From contig NZ_CP013380.1 of assembly GCF_001513745.1 (NCBI RefSeq), forward strand, positions 2,356,001-2,420,000: DNA of 64,000 nt, read 5' to 3'. The notes beneath the pieces are model-generated. The model was not told the origin of the DNA and ran no database searches. It saw only the letters and a program-made list of their open reading frames with translations. The stretch is from Burkholderia humptydooensis. GTDB lineage: Bacteria; Pseudomonadota; Gammaproteobacteria; Burkholderiales; Burkholderiaceae. A program made the position numbers and the translations under genes. Below, piece by piece: positions 8,318 to 17,580 of the stretch. Numbering within the stretch: position 1 is the first letter of the stretch; the number at the start of each line of letters is the position of its first letter.

Positions 8318-10129
8318 TCAATAAACCGTTTGCGCGGCGCCGCAGGTCAGCGCCAGGTTGTGAACCGTCGCCGCGCCGAGCTGCACGCCGAGCAGGTTCA
8401 AAAGCGGCACGACGACCTGGTCGAGCGAGCCCAGCACGGGGCCGAGCAGGTTCAGCAGCACGGAGACCACCGGCCCCAGCGCATCGCCGACGGGCACCGG
8501 CATTTGCAGCACATAGAGCGTGAGGCCGTTCGGCCCCGTCAGCGATTGCGCGGCGCCCGACAGCGCGTTCGAGATCACCGAGCCCACCGCGTTCGAATTC
8601 GTCGTCTGATAATCGTCGGCGTCGCCCGTCACGCCGTTGAACGTGAGCGTCGCGGCGCTGGCCTTCGGCACGACCGCCGGCAGCGCGACGGCCGACTTGA
8701 CCTGCAGGAGCGGCGCGTTCGCCAGGCCGATCGATGCAATCGTCGCAGGCGCGTCGCAGGCGAACGTCTGCTGCGCGGAAAGATCCGTCGGCGGGTTGCC
8801 CACGCACAGGTTCGCGAGGCCCGGCTGCACGACGATCGTCGCGCGGCTCGCTGCGGCGGTTGCAGCGCAACTCGTCGACTGCAGCCACGCGGAGCCCGTC
8901 GCGACCTGCAGCGCGATCGGCAGGCTCAGATCGACCTGTATCAGGTTCTGCACGAGGCTCACGAGCGGCGCAAGCGGCAACAGCGCGCCGGTGGGCGACA
9001 GCCCCGTGGTGCCGAGACTCACTTTCACATACAACCGGATCTGCGCATTGTTCGCCTGCGTGCGCCACGCCCCCGTCTTCGGGTCCGTTCCCGCCTCGCC
9101 GATCACGATCGTCGGCGGCTCGATGACCTGCAGCTTCAGCGTCGCACCCTGGCCCGCCGCGAGCTGCAGCTTCGTCGCGACGTCGACGGCCGGCTTGCCC
9201 GCCGCCGCCACCTCGGCCGCGACCATCAGCGCATCGAGCACGTCGATCTTCGCGTCGGCGGCCGCCTGCGTGTCGGACAGCCCGAGCGCGAACACGCCGG
9301 GCCCGCCCGACTGGCCGCCGAGGCTGAATTTCCCGCCGCCGGGATTCGCGCCGGCGATCGCCTGCAGCGCGGCGACGCTCGCCTGCAGGTTCGCGTTCAC
9401 GACTTGCGTGCGCGACAGCGCGGTCAGCATCAGATCGACGAACTGCCCCGCCGTCACCCGCGTCGCGAGCAGTTCGTTGACGGTCAGCACGTTCGCGGCC
9501 GCCATCAGGTCGCCGACCTTGATCTGCGTCGACGCGAGCGCCTGGTACGACAGCGCGCTCAGGCCCAGATTCGTGCCGAGCAGCGCATTGAGCACGCCGT
9601 TCACGAGGCCGCCCTGCAAGCTCGCGAGCGTCGTGCCGATCGTGAACTGGTCGACGTTGGTCGCCTTCGCGGTCGACGTCGCGCTCACCGTGCGCGACGG
9701 GCCGAGGAAGAAATACGGCACGGTCTGCGTCGCCGTCACCTGCACCGCGTTGAGCGGCGTCGACGCCGTGTTGAAGTAGCTCGGCCCCGCGTTGCTTTGC
9801 GTGTCCCAGCGCCCGCACGCGACCGTCAGCGTGTTGCCGCCCGCCGACGGATCGAAGCCGTTCGAGCTCGCGTTCGCGGCGGCGGCCGCGTTCGGCTGCG
9901 CGCATCGATCGTCCATTCTCTGCGCGCCGGCGAGCGCGGCCACGTCGGCGACCCGCTGCAAGTCGCGGCGCACGAAGAACACGTTGCCGATGTCGACCGC
10001 GCCGAGCGCGGCGATCGCGACGAGCATCCAGATCGCCGCGACGACCGCGAACGAGCCGCGCTCGCGCGCGATCGCCGCGCGTCCGCGGGCGGAAGGCCGA
10101 TGCTCGGCGCGACGGCGGGCCAATGGCAT
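8318..10129 (-). CDS. tadG: TadG-like pilus assembly protein
   Basis: 603 residues from the ATG at 10129, eight bases after the DUF3613 stop. The N-terminus is basic and then hydrophobic: [49 protein letters not shown]. That is the Tad-secretion-associated/TadE-like anchor followed by the conserved DLQ-x-x-ADxAALAGA segment. The remaining sequence is a large exported beta-rich region with few charged residues. TadG proteins sit in the inner membrane, reach into the periplasm and are needed for pilus biogenesis. Their size varies widely, and this one is at the long end. It is close to the end of the tad operon, just before the sigma-54 activator. Confidence 0.8.
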   Translation of the reverse strand: MPLARRRAEHRPSARGRAAIARERGSFAVVAAIWMLVAIAALGAVDIGNVFFVRRDLQRVADVAALAGAQRMDDRCAQPNAAAAANASSNGFDPSAGGNTLTVACGRWDTQSNAGPSYFNTASTPLNAVQVTATQTVPYFFLGPSRTVSATSTAKATNVDQFTIGTTLASLQGGLVNGVLNALLGTNLGLSALSYQALASTQIKVGDLMAAANVLTVNELLATRVTAGQFVDLMLTALSRTQVVNANLQASVAALQAIAGANPGGGKFSLGGQSGGPGVFALGLSDTQAAADAKIDVLDALMVAAEVAAAGKPAVDVATKLQLAAGQGATLKLQVIEPPTIVIGEAGTDPKTGAWRTQANNAQIRLYVKVSLGTTGLSPTGALLPLAPLVSLVQNLIQVDLSLPIALQVATGSAWLQSTSCAATAAASRATIVVQPGLANLCVGNPPTDLSAQQTFACDAPATIASIGLANAPLLQVKSAVALPAVVPKASAATLTFNGVTGDADDYQTTNSNAVGSVISNALSGAAQSLTGPNGLTLYVLQMPVPVGDALGPVVSVLLNLLGPVLGSLDQVVVPLLNLLGVQLGAATVHNLALTCGAAQTVY

Positions 10130-10137
10130 GCGATCGC

Positions 10138-10527
10138 TCACTGCGAACGCGACGCCGGCGTGAGGAGATAGTCCGCGCCACCACCTCCTCCTCCGCTCAT
10201 GCCCGCGGCCGATCCGTAGAACGCCGGGATCTTCGTCTTGAACGACTCGAGATAGCGCGCGTACGCGAGCGACGCCGCCTCGCCGATCATCGGCTGCGCC
10301 GGCGCCGCCTCGCGGTTGCTGGCCTGCAACGCAAACCATGTCTGTGACGCGTGGCCGATTTCCGATGCGGGCGGCGCGTCGTGTTGCGGCTGCGGCTGCG
10401 ACGATTGCGCGCGGGCGGCGCCCGCCGCGCACGCGAGCACGGCCGCGAGCGCGAGCGTCGCCGCGCAAAGCGCGCGGCCGCGCCCGGAGCGGGCAGCGGC
10501 GGTCTGGGTATGGTCATGCGTCGTCAT
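10138..10527 (-). CDS. DUF3613 exported protein of the tad locus
   Basis: 129 residues. It has an Arg-rich start, then a signal peptide (LCAATLALAAVLACAAGAARAQ). The mature part holds EIGHASQTWFALQASNREAAPAQPMIGEAASLAYARYLESFKTKIP, which matches DUF3613, a small family that I know from tad loci of beta- and gamma-proteobacteria. Its role is unknown; a periplasmic accessory of the pilus is likely from its place between the TPR lipoprotein and tadG. The tail SGGGGGGADYLL is low complexity. Confidence 0.75.
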   Translation of the reverse strand: MTTHDHTQTAAARSGRGRALCAATLALAAVLACAAGAARAQSSQPQPQHDAPPASEIGHASQTWFALQASNREAAPAQPMIGEAASLAYARYLESFKTKIPAFYGSAAGMSGGGGGGADYLLTPASRSQ

Positions 10528-10548
10528 GTCGACTCCGTATCACGTCTG

Positions 10549-11493
10549 TCATTGCGAAAATCGCTGCAAGAGCGGCACCGTCGGCTCGAACGCCGGCGCC
10601 GTGGCGGCCGCGACGGGCGCGGGCGCGGCCGCGACGGCCACGGCGCCCCTGCTGGCCGCCGCCTCGCCGCTCGAACCCGCCGCGCCGCCCGCCGCCGCGT
10701 TCGCGGCGATCGCCATGCCCGCGGCAGCGGCCGCGCCCGGCGCGCCCGGGCGCGCGAGCGCCCGCTGCCGCGCGCGCGACGCGGCCGCGATCTTCGTCGC
10801 GTCGTTGCGAATTTCCGTGCGTACCGCGGGCGCGAGCTTCAGTTGGTTCATCAGGCCGAGCGCGTCGCGCGTCTGCCCCGTCGCGAGCAGAAAGAGCGCG
10901 AGATTGCTGAGGATCTTCGGATTGTTCTGGTCGAGCTCCGCCGCCTTCATCAACGGCACGCGCGCGCCCCCGACATCGCCGCTGCGCATCCGCGCATACG
11001 CGAGATCGGACAGCGTCAGCGAATCGGTCGGCGCGAGCGCGCTCGCCTGCGCGAGCGCCTGCGACGCGGCGTCGAAATCGCCCGACGCGCCGGCCAGCAA
11101 ACCGAGCCCGCGATAGCCGCGCGCGGCAAGCGGCGTGCCGAGCAACTGCCTGTACGCGACCGTGCTCGCGGCCGGCTGGTCGGTTGCGCGCAGCGCGTCC
11201 GCGCGCAGCAGGATCGTGTCCGGCGACGCGCCGTACTGCTTCTCGTAAGCGTCGATGTGCGCGAGCGACGCGTAATGGAGCCCCTGCGACTGCATCCGGC
11301 CGATGAGGCCGAGATACATGCCGGGCGTGTCGGGCGTCGCGTTCCTGTCGGCCGCGGCCTGCATCAGCGCCGCGCGCTCGGCCTGCGCGCCGATCCCGTA
11401 GCCCGACTCCTTGAACGCCCCGCACGCGGCGAGCGACAGCGCAAGCGCCGCGAGCGCCGCCGTCGTCATCGGTGAAAAGCTGCTTCGTCTCAT
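10549..11493 (-). CDS. tadD: TPR lipoprotein, TadD-like
   Basis: 314 residues from MRRSSFSPMTTAALAALALSLAACGAF, where LAAC is a lipobox (Cys28). The preceding in-frame ATG adds only a polar extension, and GGAAC precedes the chosen start. Residues 60-210 hold tetratricopeptide-like helix pairs (GYRGLGLLAGASGDFDAASQALAQASALAPTDSLTLSDLAYARMRSGD and the next repeat ending in LSNLALFLLATGQ). The C-terminal 90 residues are low-complexity Ala/Gly. TadD-type lipoproteins are thought to help secretin assembly, like PilF/PilW. It lies between tadC and the DUF3613 gene. Confidence 0.8.
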   Translation of the reverse strand: MRRSSFSPMTTAALAALALSLAACGAFKESGYGIGAQAERAALMQAAADRNATPDTPGMYLGLIGRMQSQGLHYASLAHIDAYEKQYGASPDTILLRADALRATDQPAASTVAYRQLLGTPLAARGYRGLGLLAGASGDFDAASQALAQASALAPTDSLTLSDLAYARMRSGDVGGARVPLMKAAELDQNNPKILSNLALFLLATGQTRDALGLMNQLKLAPAVRTEIRNDATKIAAASRARQRALARPGAPGAAAAAGMAIAANAAAGGAAGSSGEAAASRGAVAVAAAPAPVAAATAPAFEPTVPLLQRFSQ

Positions 11494-11529
11494 GTCGTTC
11501 CTTCCTTCGTTGCGCGGCGGCAAACGCGG

Positions 11530-12549
11530 CTAGCGGCGCGCGGCCGTGAGCGCGTGCGTGACGGCGAGCATCCCCGGCCCCGCGGTCACGATGAAGAGCG
11601 CGGGCAGCAGCGTGAGAATCATCACGCCCGTCATCTTCACCGTGAGGCGGCCGATCCGCTCGCGCAGCATCGCGCGACGCACTTCGCGCAGCCGGTCGCC
11701 GAACTGCTTGAGCGGCTCCTGCACCGCGCCGCCGTGCTTGTCGACCTGGATCAGCAGGCGCACGATCGCGCGCAGATCCTCGTTGTCAAAGCTCGTCGCG
11801 AGGCGCTGCAGCGACTGCTCGCGCGTGCGCCCCGCGACGAACTGCCGCTGCGCGATCCCGAGCTCCGACGACAGCACGGGCAGCATCCCCTTGAAGTCGT
11901 TCGTGACGACCTGGATGCTCTGGTCGAGCGACAGCCCGACGCCCTGCAACAGCCGCAGCATGTCGACGAGCAGCGGCATCTCGTCGACGACGGACTGGCG
12001 GCGCGCCGCCGCGCGGCGGCGCACGTAGATCTTCGGCAGCATGAAGCCGGCGATGACGCAGAGCGCGACCCAGGCGGTCAGATGCGTGCGGACCGTCTCG
12101 CCGCCGGCGAGCGCGACGGCGGCGGGCAGCGCGATCGCGCACGCGATCCGCGCGCTCAGGAAGACGCCGCGCGTGTGCGCGTCGACGTAGCCGCACTGCT
12201 CGAGCAGCATCCGGTCTTCTTCGGCGACGATCTGCTTGCCGAGCCGCGTGTCGAGCAGGCGCATCCCGAACTTGCCGGCGCGATCGAGCAGCGTCGCGAA
12301 GCGCGGACGGCACTCGTCCGGCGCCGCGTCCGCGGCGCTCGCGCGCGCCGCGCCGACAGCCGACGCCGCACCCGCCGCCGCACGCGCGGCGGCCGCCTCG
12401 AGCGCAGCGGCGCGCTGGTCGAGCGCGTCCGCGAGCGTGCGGCCGGTGCGCCGCGCGAGCACGGCCTGCATGATCGCGAGCCCGGCGAGCATCAGCACGC
12501 CGATTGAGCCGAGGACGAGCGCGATTGCGCCAAGACGGCTGGGGTCCAT
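11530..12549 (-). CDS. tadC: TadC, inner-membrane platform protein (T2SS F family)
   Basis: 339 residues from MDPSRLGAIALVLGSIGVLMLAGLAI, with the start six bases after tadB. It has an N-terminal membrane helix, a cytoplasmic stretch, a second helix pair near residues 155-190, the T2SSF domain (DEMPLLVDMLRLLQGVGLSLDQSIQVVTNDF), and a last helix (MTGVMILTLLPALFIVTAGPGM). With TadB it forms the membrane platform on which the TadA ATPase works. A large Ala-rich segment at 50-85 is unusual but looks like a linker. Confidence 0.88.
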   Translation of the reverse strand: MDPSRLGAIALVLGSIGVLMLAGLAIMQAVLARRTGRTLADALDQRAAALEAAAARAAAGAASAVGAARASAADAAPDECRPRFATLLDRAGKFGMRLLDTRLGKQIVAEEDRMLLEQCGYVDAHTRGVFLSARIACAIALPAAVALAGGETVRTHLTAWVALCVIAGFMLPKIYVRRRAAARRQSVVDEMPLLVDMLRLLQGVGLSLDQSIQVVTNDFKGMLPVLSSELGIAQRQFVAGRTREQSLQRLATSFDNEDLRAIVRLLIQVDKHGGAVQEPLKQFGDRLREVRRAMLRERIGRLTVKMTGVMILTLLPALFIVTAGPGMLAVTHALTAARR

Positions 12550-12554
12550 CGTGA

Positions 12555-13550
12555 TCACCTCAATCGGGCGAGCCGGTACAGCCAGTAGCCGCCGGCGACT
12601 TGCAGGATGAACGCGAGATACACGAGCTGGCGGCCCATCGGATCGAGCCACATCGCGCTGAAATACTTCGGATTCGTCGCGATCACGAAGCTGCCGATGC
12701 CCACGGGCAGCGCGCCGAGCACCCACGCCGACAGCCGCGTCTCCGCCGACATCGCGACGAGCTCACGCTCTGCCTGCTCGAGGTCGCGCATGAAGACGGC
12801 CATCCGGTCGAGCATCACGTCGGCGCGGCCGCCGTACTTGACGGACAGCCGCAGCACCGAACCGACGAGCTCGAACTCCTTGATCCGGTAGAGCGTTGCG
12901 ACATAGACCATCGCGCGATCGATCTCGACGCCCGAGCGCAGCATCCGCGACACGTGGTCGAGGCAGCCGCGCAGCGGCGCCTCGGTCGTCTGCAGCGTCG
13001 CCTGGAACGCCGCAGGCACGCTGTTGCCGAGCGTGACGAGGCGCACGATGCCGTCGAGGAACGACGGCAACTGGCGAACGATCCGCAGCCGCCGCTTCTG
13101 CATCCGCGACACGAGCCAGAAGACCACGAGCGTCGCGCCCGCGACGAACGCCGCGACGGCGGCGAGCAGCCCGCCGCGCAGGCCCGCCCACAGCGTCGCG
13201 ACGGCCGTCGCCGCAACGAGCGCGATGAGCGGCGTGCGAATCTCGGACACGCCCGCGCGGTTCGACACGTTCAGCCACGCATCGGCCGCGCGTTCGCGCC
13301 AGCGCGCGAGGCCCTCGGCGGGCTTCGCCGCGGGCGCGCCCGCCGCCGGCACCGCCGCCGCGCGCTTCGGCTCGGCTGCGGCCGGCATCTTCGGCGGCGC
13401 GCCCGGGCGCGCGCCGGGCTCGAGCCGGCTGTCGATGTAGCGCGCCGCGTGCGCGCGCCCCTTGTTCGCCGCGCCGCGCCGCCACAGTGCGAGCGCCCCG
13501 GCGACGCACAGCAGCGCGAGCGCGAGCGCCCAGAGCGCCGCGCTAGACAT
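12555..13550 (-). CDS. tadB: TadB, inner-membrane platform protein (T2SS F family)
   Basis: 331 residues. It has a first membrane helix at residues 4-22, a Pro/Ala-rich loop to about 85, two helices at about 105-155, then the T2SSF domain (QLPSFLDGIVRLVTLGNSVPAAFQATLQTTEAPLRG) and two C-terminal helices. It pairs with TadC to form the platform for Flp pilus extrusion. The gene overlaps the end of tadA by eight bases, which points to translational coupling. Confidence 0.88.
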   Translation of the reverse strand: MSSAALWALALALLCVAGALALWRRGAANKGRAHAARYIDSRLEPGARPGAPPKMPAAAEPKRAAAVPAAGAPAAKPAEGLARWRERAADAWLNVSNRAGVSEIRTPLIALVAATAVATLWAGLRGGLLAAVAAFVAGATLVVFWLVSRMQKRRLRIVRQLPSFLDGIVRLVTLGNSVPAAFQATLQTTEAPLRGCLDHVSRMLRSGVEIDRAMVYVATLYRIKEFELVGSVLRLSVKYGGRADVMLDRMAVFMRDLEQAERELVAMSAETRLSAWVLGALPVGIGSFVIATNPKYFSAMWLDPMGRQLVYLAFILQVAGGYWLYRLARLR

Positions 13551-14883
13551 TGAAGCCCCCGCCGCGGCCGTACGGCTCGCCGCCGAAGCCGCCGCCCGCG
13601 AGCGCCTGCCTGAAGCGCGCGAGCTTCGGCGAATGCGGATGGATGCCGAGCGATTCCCACGCGTCGGTCTCGTCGCCGTCCGCGTTCACGCGCGGCTCGT
13701 AGCGATAGAGCTCCTGCGTCGCGATGATGTTGTCGGACAGCCCCGTCACCTCGGTGACCGACAGGATGCGCCGCCGCCCGTTCGACAGCCGCCCGATCTG
13801 CACGATGAAATCGACCGCGTTCGCGATCTGCCGGCGCAGGCTCGATTCGGTGCCCTGGAAGCCCGCGAAGCCGGCGAGCATCTCGAGGCGGTACAGGCAC
13901 TCGCGCGGCGAGCTCGCGTGGATCGTGCCCATCGAGCCGTCGTGACCGGTATTCATCGCCTGCATCATCTCGAGCACTTCGCCGCCGCGCACTTCGCCGA
14001 CGATGATCCGGTCCGGGCGCATCCGCAGCGTGTTGCGCAGCAGGTCGCGGATCGACACGACGCCCGTGCCGTCGAAGCCGCCCGGCCGGCTCTCGAGCCG
14101 CACCACATGCGGGTGGTTGAGCGACAGCTCGGCCGTGTCCTCGATCGTCACGACGCGCTCGACTTCGGGAATGTGGAACGCGAGCGCGTTCAGAAGCGAC
14201 GTCTTGCCGGAGCTCGTGCCGCCCGACACGAGGATGTTGCAGCGCGCGGCGACCGCGGCTTCGAGCAGCGCGCCGATCTCGTCGTTGAACGTGCCGTTCG
14301 CGAGCAGATCGGCGGGCTTCAGCGGGTCCTTGCGGAACTTGCGGATCGACACGACCGGGCCGTCGATCGACAGCGGCTCGATCACGACGTTCACGCGCCC
14401 GCCGTCCGGCAGCCGCGCGTCGACCATCGGATTCGACTCGTCGAGCCGGCGGCCGATCGGCGCGAGAATGCGCCGCACGATGCGCAGCAGGTGTGCGTTG
14501 TCGGTGAAGCGCACGGGCAGCTTCGTCAGGATTCCGTGCTTCGACACGTAGACGTCGCTGTAGCCGTTGATCAGGATGTCCTCGACGTGCGGATCGGCGA
14601 GCAGGTCCTCGATCGGGCCGAAGCCCGCGAGCTCCTTCGTCAGCGCCTGCGCGACCGCACGCACTTCGTTCTCGTTGAGCGGAATGCGGCGCAGCCGCAC
14701 GAAGCTGTCGATCTCGAGATCGACGAACTGGTTGATCGCCTGCCGCGACCAGCGCCCGAACTCCGCGCCCAGCTCCTCGATGCGCGTCAGAAGGTGCTCG
14801 TGCGCGGCGTTCTTGATGTCGTGAAACTGCTGCGTTTGCGAGAACGGCGTCGCCCCGTCGGCAAATTGAATGTCGTGTGCCAT
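13543..14883 (-). CDS. tadA: TadA/CpaF secretion ATPase
   Basis: 446 residues of the type II/IV secretion ATPase family. Visible motifs are Walker A GGTSSGKTS (221-229), the Asp box near TIEDTAEL, Walker B RIIVGEVRG (292-300) and the His box MNTGHDGSMGTIHA. The N-terminal domain (residues 60-190) includes GFGPIEDLLADPHVEDILINGY, typical of CpaF. The enzyme is the hexameric cytoplasmic motor that powers Flp pilin assembly. The Gly-rich tail GGGFGGEPYGRGGGFNV is a small addition. Confidence 0.93.
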   Translation of the reverse strand: MAHDIQFADGATPFSQTQQFHDIKNAAHEHLLTRIEELGAEFGRWSRQAINQFVDLEIDSFVRLRRIPLNENEVRAVAQALTKELAGFGPIEDLLADPHVEDILINGYSDVYVSKHGILTKLPVRFTDNAHLLRIVRRILAPIGRRLDESNPMVDARLPDGGRVNVVIEPLSIDGPVVSIRKFRKDPLKPADLLANGTFNDEIGALLEAAVAARCNILVSGGTSSGKTSLLNALAFHIPEVERVVTIEDTAELSLNHPHVVRLESRPGGFDGTGVVSIRDLLRNTLRMRPDRIIVGEVRGGEVLEMMQAMNTGHDGSMGTIHASSPRECLYRLEMLAGFAGFQGTESSLRRQIANAVDFIVQIGRLSNGRRRILSVTEVTGLSDNIIATQELYRYEPRVNADGDETDAWESLGIHPHSPKLARFRQALAGGGFGGEPYGRGGGFNV

Positions 14884-14886
14884 CTC

Positions 14887-16125
14887 TTACGACCGCTTGG
14901 AGGTGGGTTGAATGAAGCGCCTGAGCGCGGAAAAGCCGCCCGCCGGGCGCGGCGCGGCGGCCCCCGTGCCGCCCGTCGCGCGTTCGACGAGCGGCTCGAG
15001 CGCGCGCACGTAGGGATCGCGCTCGGCCGCGTCGACGATCAGCTTGCCTTGATTGGCCGCATGCCCGATCGGCACGCGCCGCGACGGCAGCGTCGCGGCG
15101 AGCGCGAGGCCGAGGCGCTCGGCGATCTGCGCGGGCGCGAGACCGAGCGCCGGATCGTACTGGTTCACGACGAGGCGCACGTTGTCCGTGTCGACGCCCG
15201 CGTCGCGCAGCGATTCCAGCAGCTCGGCGGCCGACACGACGGACGCGACGCCCTGGTCGCACAAGAGCCACGATTCGTCGGCCGCGTTCGCGGTCTGCGC
15301 GACGAAGTCGCGGTTCGAGAAGCCGCCCAGGTCGACGATCTGGCAGTCGAAGAACGCGCGCAGGCGGTTCAGCAGGCCGACGCACGACGCGTACGACACA
15401 TCGCGCAGCCCGGCCAGGTTCGGCGGCAGCGACGTCAGCGCGACGCCGCTCGCATGGCGCGCGAGCGCCGTGTTCACGAAGGTCCGGTCGAAGCGGCGCA
15501 GGTTGCGCACCGCCTCGACGAAATCGAATTCGCAGCGCGTGTTCAGGAACAGCGCGCCGTCGCCCGCCGGCAGCCCGAGATCGACGAGCGCCGTCTGGCG
15601 GCCGAGCGCGGCCGAGCGCTTTTGCACCAGCACCGACAGGTTCGCGGCGAGCGTGCTCGCGCCCATTCCGGCGCGCGCGCCGAGCAGCGCGATCAGCCGG
15701 CCATGGCGGCTCGGCTGATCGCCGACGTGATCGAGCAGCCCGCGCGTGATCCTGAGCGCGTCCTCGGCGGGCGCGGAGAAATCGATGAAGTCGCGCACGC
15801 CCGCGCGCAGCGCGGCGAGCGCGCTTTCCGGCTCGCCGAGCGAGCCGAGCGCGACGACCGGCAGCCCCGGATGCGACACCCGCACCGCGGCCGCCGCGGC
15901 GCTCGCCGCCTGCGCGCGGCCGCCCGAGAAATCGACGAAGACGAGCACCGGGTTGAGCCCGGCGATCCGCTGCGCGAGCGCCGCCGGCTCGAGCGGCGCG
16001 GACTCGACCGCGCCCGCCGAGACGAGCGTCTGCGCGAGCCAGCGCACGTGCTCGCCGTGAGGCGACGCGCAGACGAAGTAGTCGGTGACGGCGGGCTCAG
16101 CCAAGGATTGTGTTCTCGCGTTCAT
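14887..16125 (-). CDS. tadZ: TadZ/CpaE, polar localisation ATPase-like protein
   Basis: 412 residues. The N-terminal 130 residues are receiver-like (VFVDFSGG, LPVVALGS). A ParA/MinD-type domain follows, whose deviant Walker A region reads GARAGMGAST at 149-158. The expected Lys before Ser-Thr is Ala156, as in some TadZ proteins, so ATP hydrolysis may be weak or absent. Other parts such as TALVDLGLPAGDGALFL and CQIVDLGGFSNRDF keep the ParA fold. TadZ marks the assembly site of the Tad machine. The gene is three bases upstream of tadA. Confidence 0.87.
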   Translation of the reverse strand: MNARTQSLAEPAVTDYFVCASPHGEHVRWLAQTLVSAGAVESAPLEPAALAQRIAGLNPVLVFVDFSGGRAQAASAAAAAVRVSHPGLPVVALGSLGEPESALAALRAGVRDFIDFSAPAEDALRITRGLLDHVGDQPSRHGRLIALLGARAGMGASTLAANLSVLVQKRSAALGRQTALVDLGLPAGDGALFLNTRCEFDFVEAVRNLRRFDRTFVNTALARHASGVALTSLPPNLAGLRDVSYASCVGLLNRLRAFFDCQIVDLGGFSNRDFVAQTANAADESWLLCDQGVASVVSAAELLESLRDAGVDTDNVRLVVNQYDPALGLAPAQIAERLGLALAATLPSRRVPIGHAANQGKLIVDAAERDPYVRALEPLVERATGGTGAAAPRPAGGFSALRRFIQPTSKRS

Positions 16126-16191
16126 GGTGATGCATCCCGGTTGCGCGCCGCATCGCGGCGCTCGCGCGTGCGCTGTCGTGGCGTCGCGCGC

Positions 16192-17517
16192 TCATTTCGA
16201 GAACCCCGGCCCTGCGTCCGGCGACAGCGCGCCGCCGAGATACGACCGCCACACCGGCCCGTCGCGCTGCTCGGACAGTTCACCGGGCGTCGCGGGCAGC
16301 GACGCGTTCTTCGCGATCGGCGCGACGAGATGCGGCGTCACGATGATCACGAGCTCCTTGTCGTTCTGCTGATAACTGAGGTGCTTGAAGAACGTGCCGA
16401 TGATCGGCAGATCGCCGAGGAACGGCACCTTGTCGACGTTCGACGTCGTCTCGCGGTCGATCAGGCCGCCGATCACGAAGCTCTCGCCGTCGCCGAGCTC
16501 GACCGTCGTGTCCGCGCGGCGCGTCGTGAGCGCGGGCACCGTCACGCCGTTGATCGTGATCGAATGGACGAAGTCGAGCTGGCTCGATTCCGGCGCGACC
16601 TTCAGCGCGATCCGGCGCGGGCTCAGCACGGTCGGCGTGAGCGTGAGGCCGACGCCGTACGGCTTCCAGTCGATCGAGATCGTGCCGAGCGACTGCGGCA
16701 CCGGCACCGGGATCTCGCCGCCCGCGAGGAAGCTCGCGCTCTGCCCGGACAGCGCGACGAGCGTCGGCTGCGCGAGCACGCGCGCGAGGTTGTTCGCCTC
16801 GAGGATCGACAGATCGGCGAAGAGGCCGCGCGTCGCAGAGCCGACGACGAGATTGAACGCGGACGCGATCGGAATGTTCGCCGACACCGACATCGACGAC
16901 GTGCCGCCGCCCGTCACCGACGCGAGGCCGGCGGGCGCGAACGAGCCGAACGTGAAGCCGTTGTTCTGCTTGAAGAAGTTCAGGCCCGCCTGCTTGAGCA
17001 CCGAGCGGCTGAACTCGACGACGCGCACGTCGACCTGCACGACGTTCTTGCCGCCGACCGTCGATGCGTCGACGACGCCGCCGCCCTTGCCCGCCATTCC
17101 CTTGCCGACGGCGAGCGCGCGCGCATGCGCATCGAGCGTCGCGGCCGAGCCGGACACGACCGCCGTGCCGTCATACGCCCTCACGCCCGGCGCGCCGCCG
17201 TCGAGGAGCGCGCGCGCCGCGCCGCTCACGACGTCGACCGTGTAGACCGCGGGCTCGTCGCGGCCGCGCTCCCACACCATCAGGCTCGTCGAGCCGGCCG
17301 CCTTCGCGACGAGCAGCACGCCGCCGCGCCCGCCCTTGATGACGAGCACGTCGGCGACGTTCGGATCGCCGATCGCGACCCGCTGCACGCCGCGCCCGAC
17401 GGCAATCTGCCGCTGCGCGCCCGTCGTGAGCTCGATCGCCCCCATCTCGGCCGCCTGCGCGGCGAACGACAGCAACACGCCAAACGCCATCGCCCATGCA
17501 ATCAGTTTATTTTTCAT
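16192..17517 (-). CDS. rcpA: RcpA/CpaC secretin of the Tad pilus
   Basis: 441 residues. A signal peptide (MKNKLIAWAMAFGVLLSFAAQA) is followed by a pilus-type N-domain (ELTTGAQRQIAVGRGVQRVAIGDPNVADVLV), a BON-like segment, and the secretin domain from about residue 230. That domain includes LARVLAQPTLVALSGQSASFLAGGEIPVPV and VPFLGDLPIIGTFF, the family hallmark. It forms the outer-membrane ring through which the Flp pilus exits. It lies between rcpC and tadZ, the usual order. Confidence 0.92.
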   Translation of the reverse strand: MKNKLIAWAMAFGVLLSFAAQAAEMGAIELTTGAQRQIAVGRGVQRVAIGDPNVADVLVIKGGRGGVLLVAKAAGSTSLMVWERGRDEPAVYTVDVVSGAARALLDGGAPGVRAYDGTAVVSGSAATLDAHARALAVGKGMAGKGGGVVDASTVGGKNVVQVDVRVVEFSRSVLKQAGLNFFKQNNGFTFGSFAPAGLASVTGGGTSSMSVSANIPIASAFNLVVGSATRGLFADLSILEANNLARVLAQPTLVALSGQSASFLAGGEIPVPVPQSLGTISIDWKPYGVGLTLTPTVLSPRRIALKVAPESSQLDFVHSITINGVTVPALTTRRADTTVELGDGESFVIGGLIDRETTSNVDKVPFLGDLPIIGTFFKHLSYQQNDKELVIIVTPHLVAPIAKNASLPATPGELSEQRDGPVWRSYLGGALSPDAGPGFSK

Positions 17518-17580
17518 CGTGTCGGAGACCGGCGCGAGCCGGCCTTCCCCCTGCCGTCACTGTTCGAAACTGCTCGTCGA

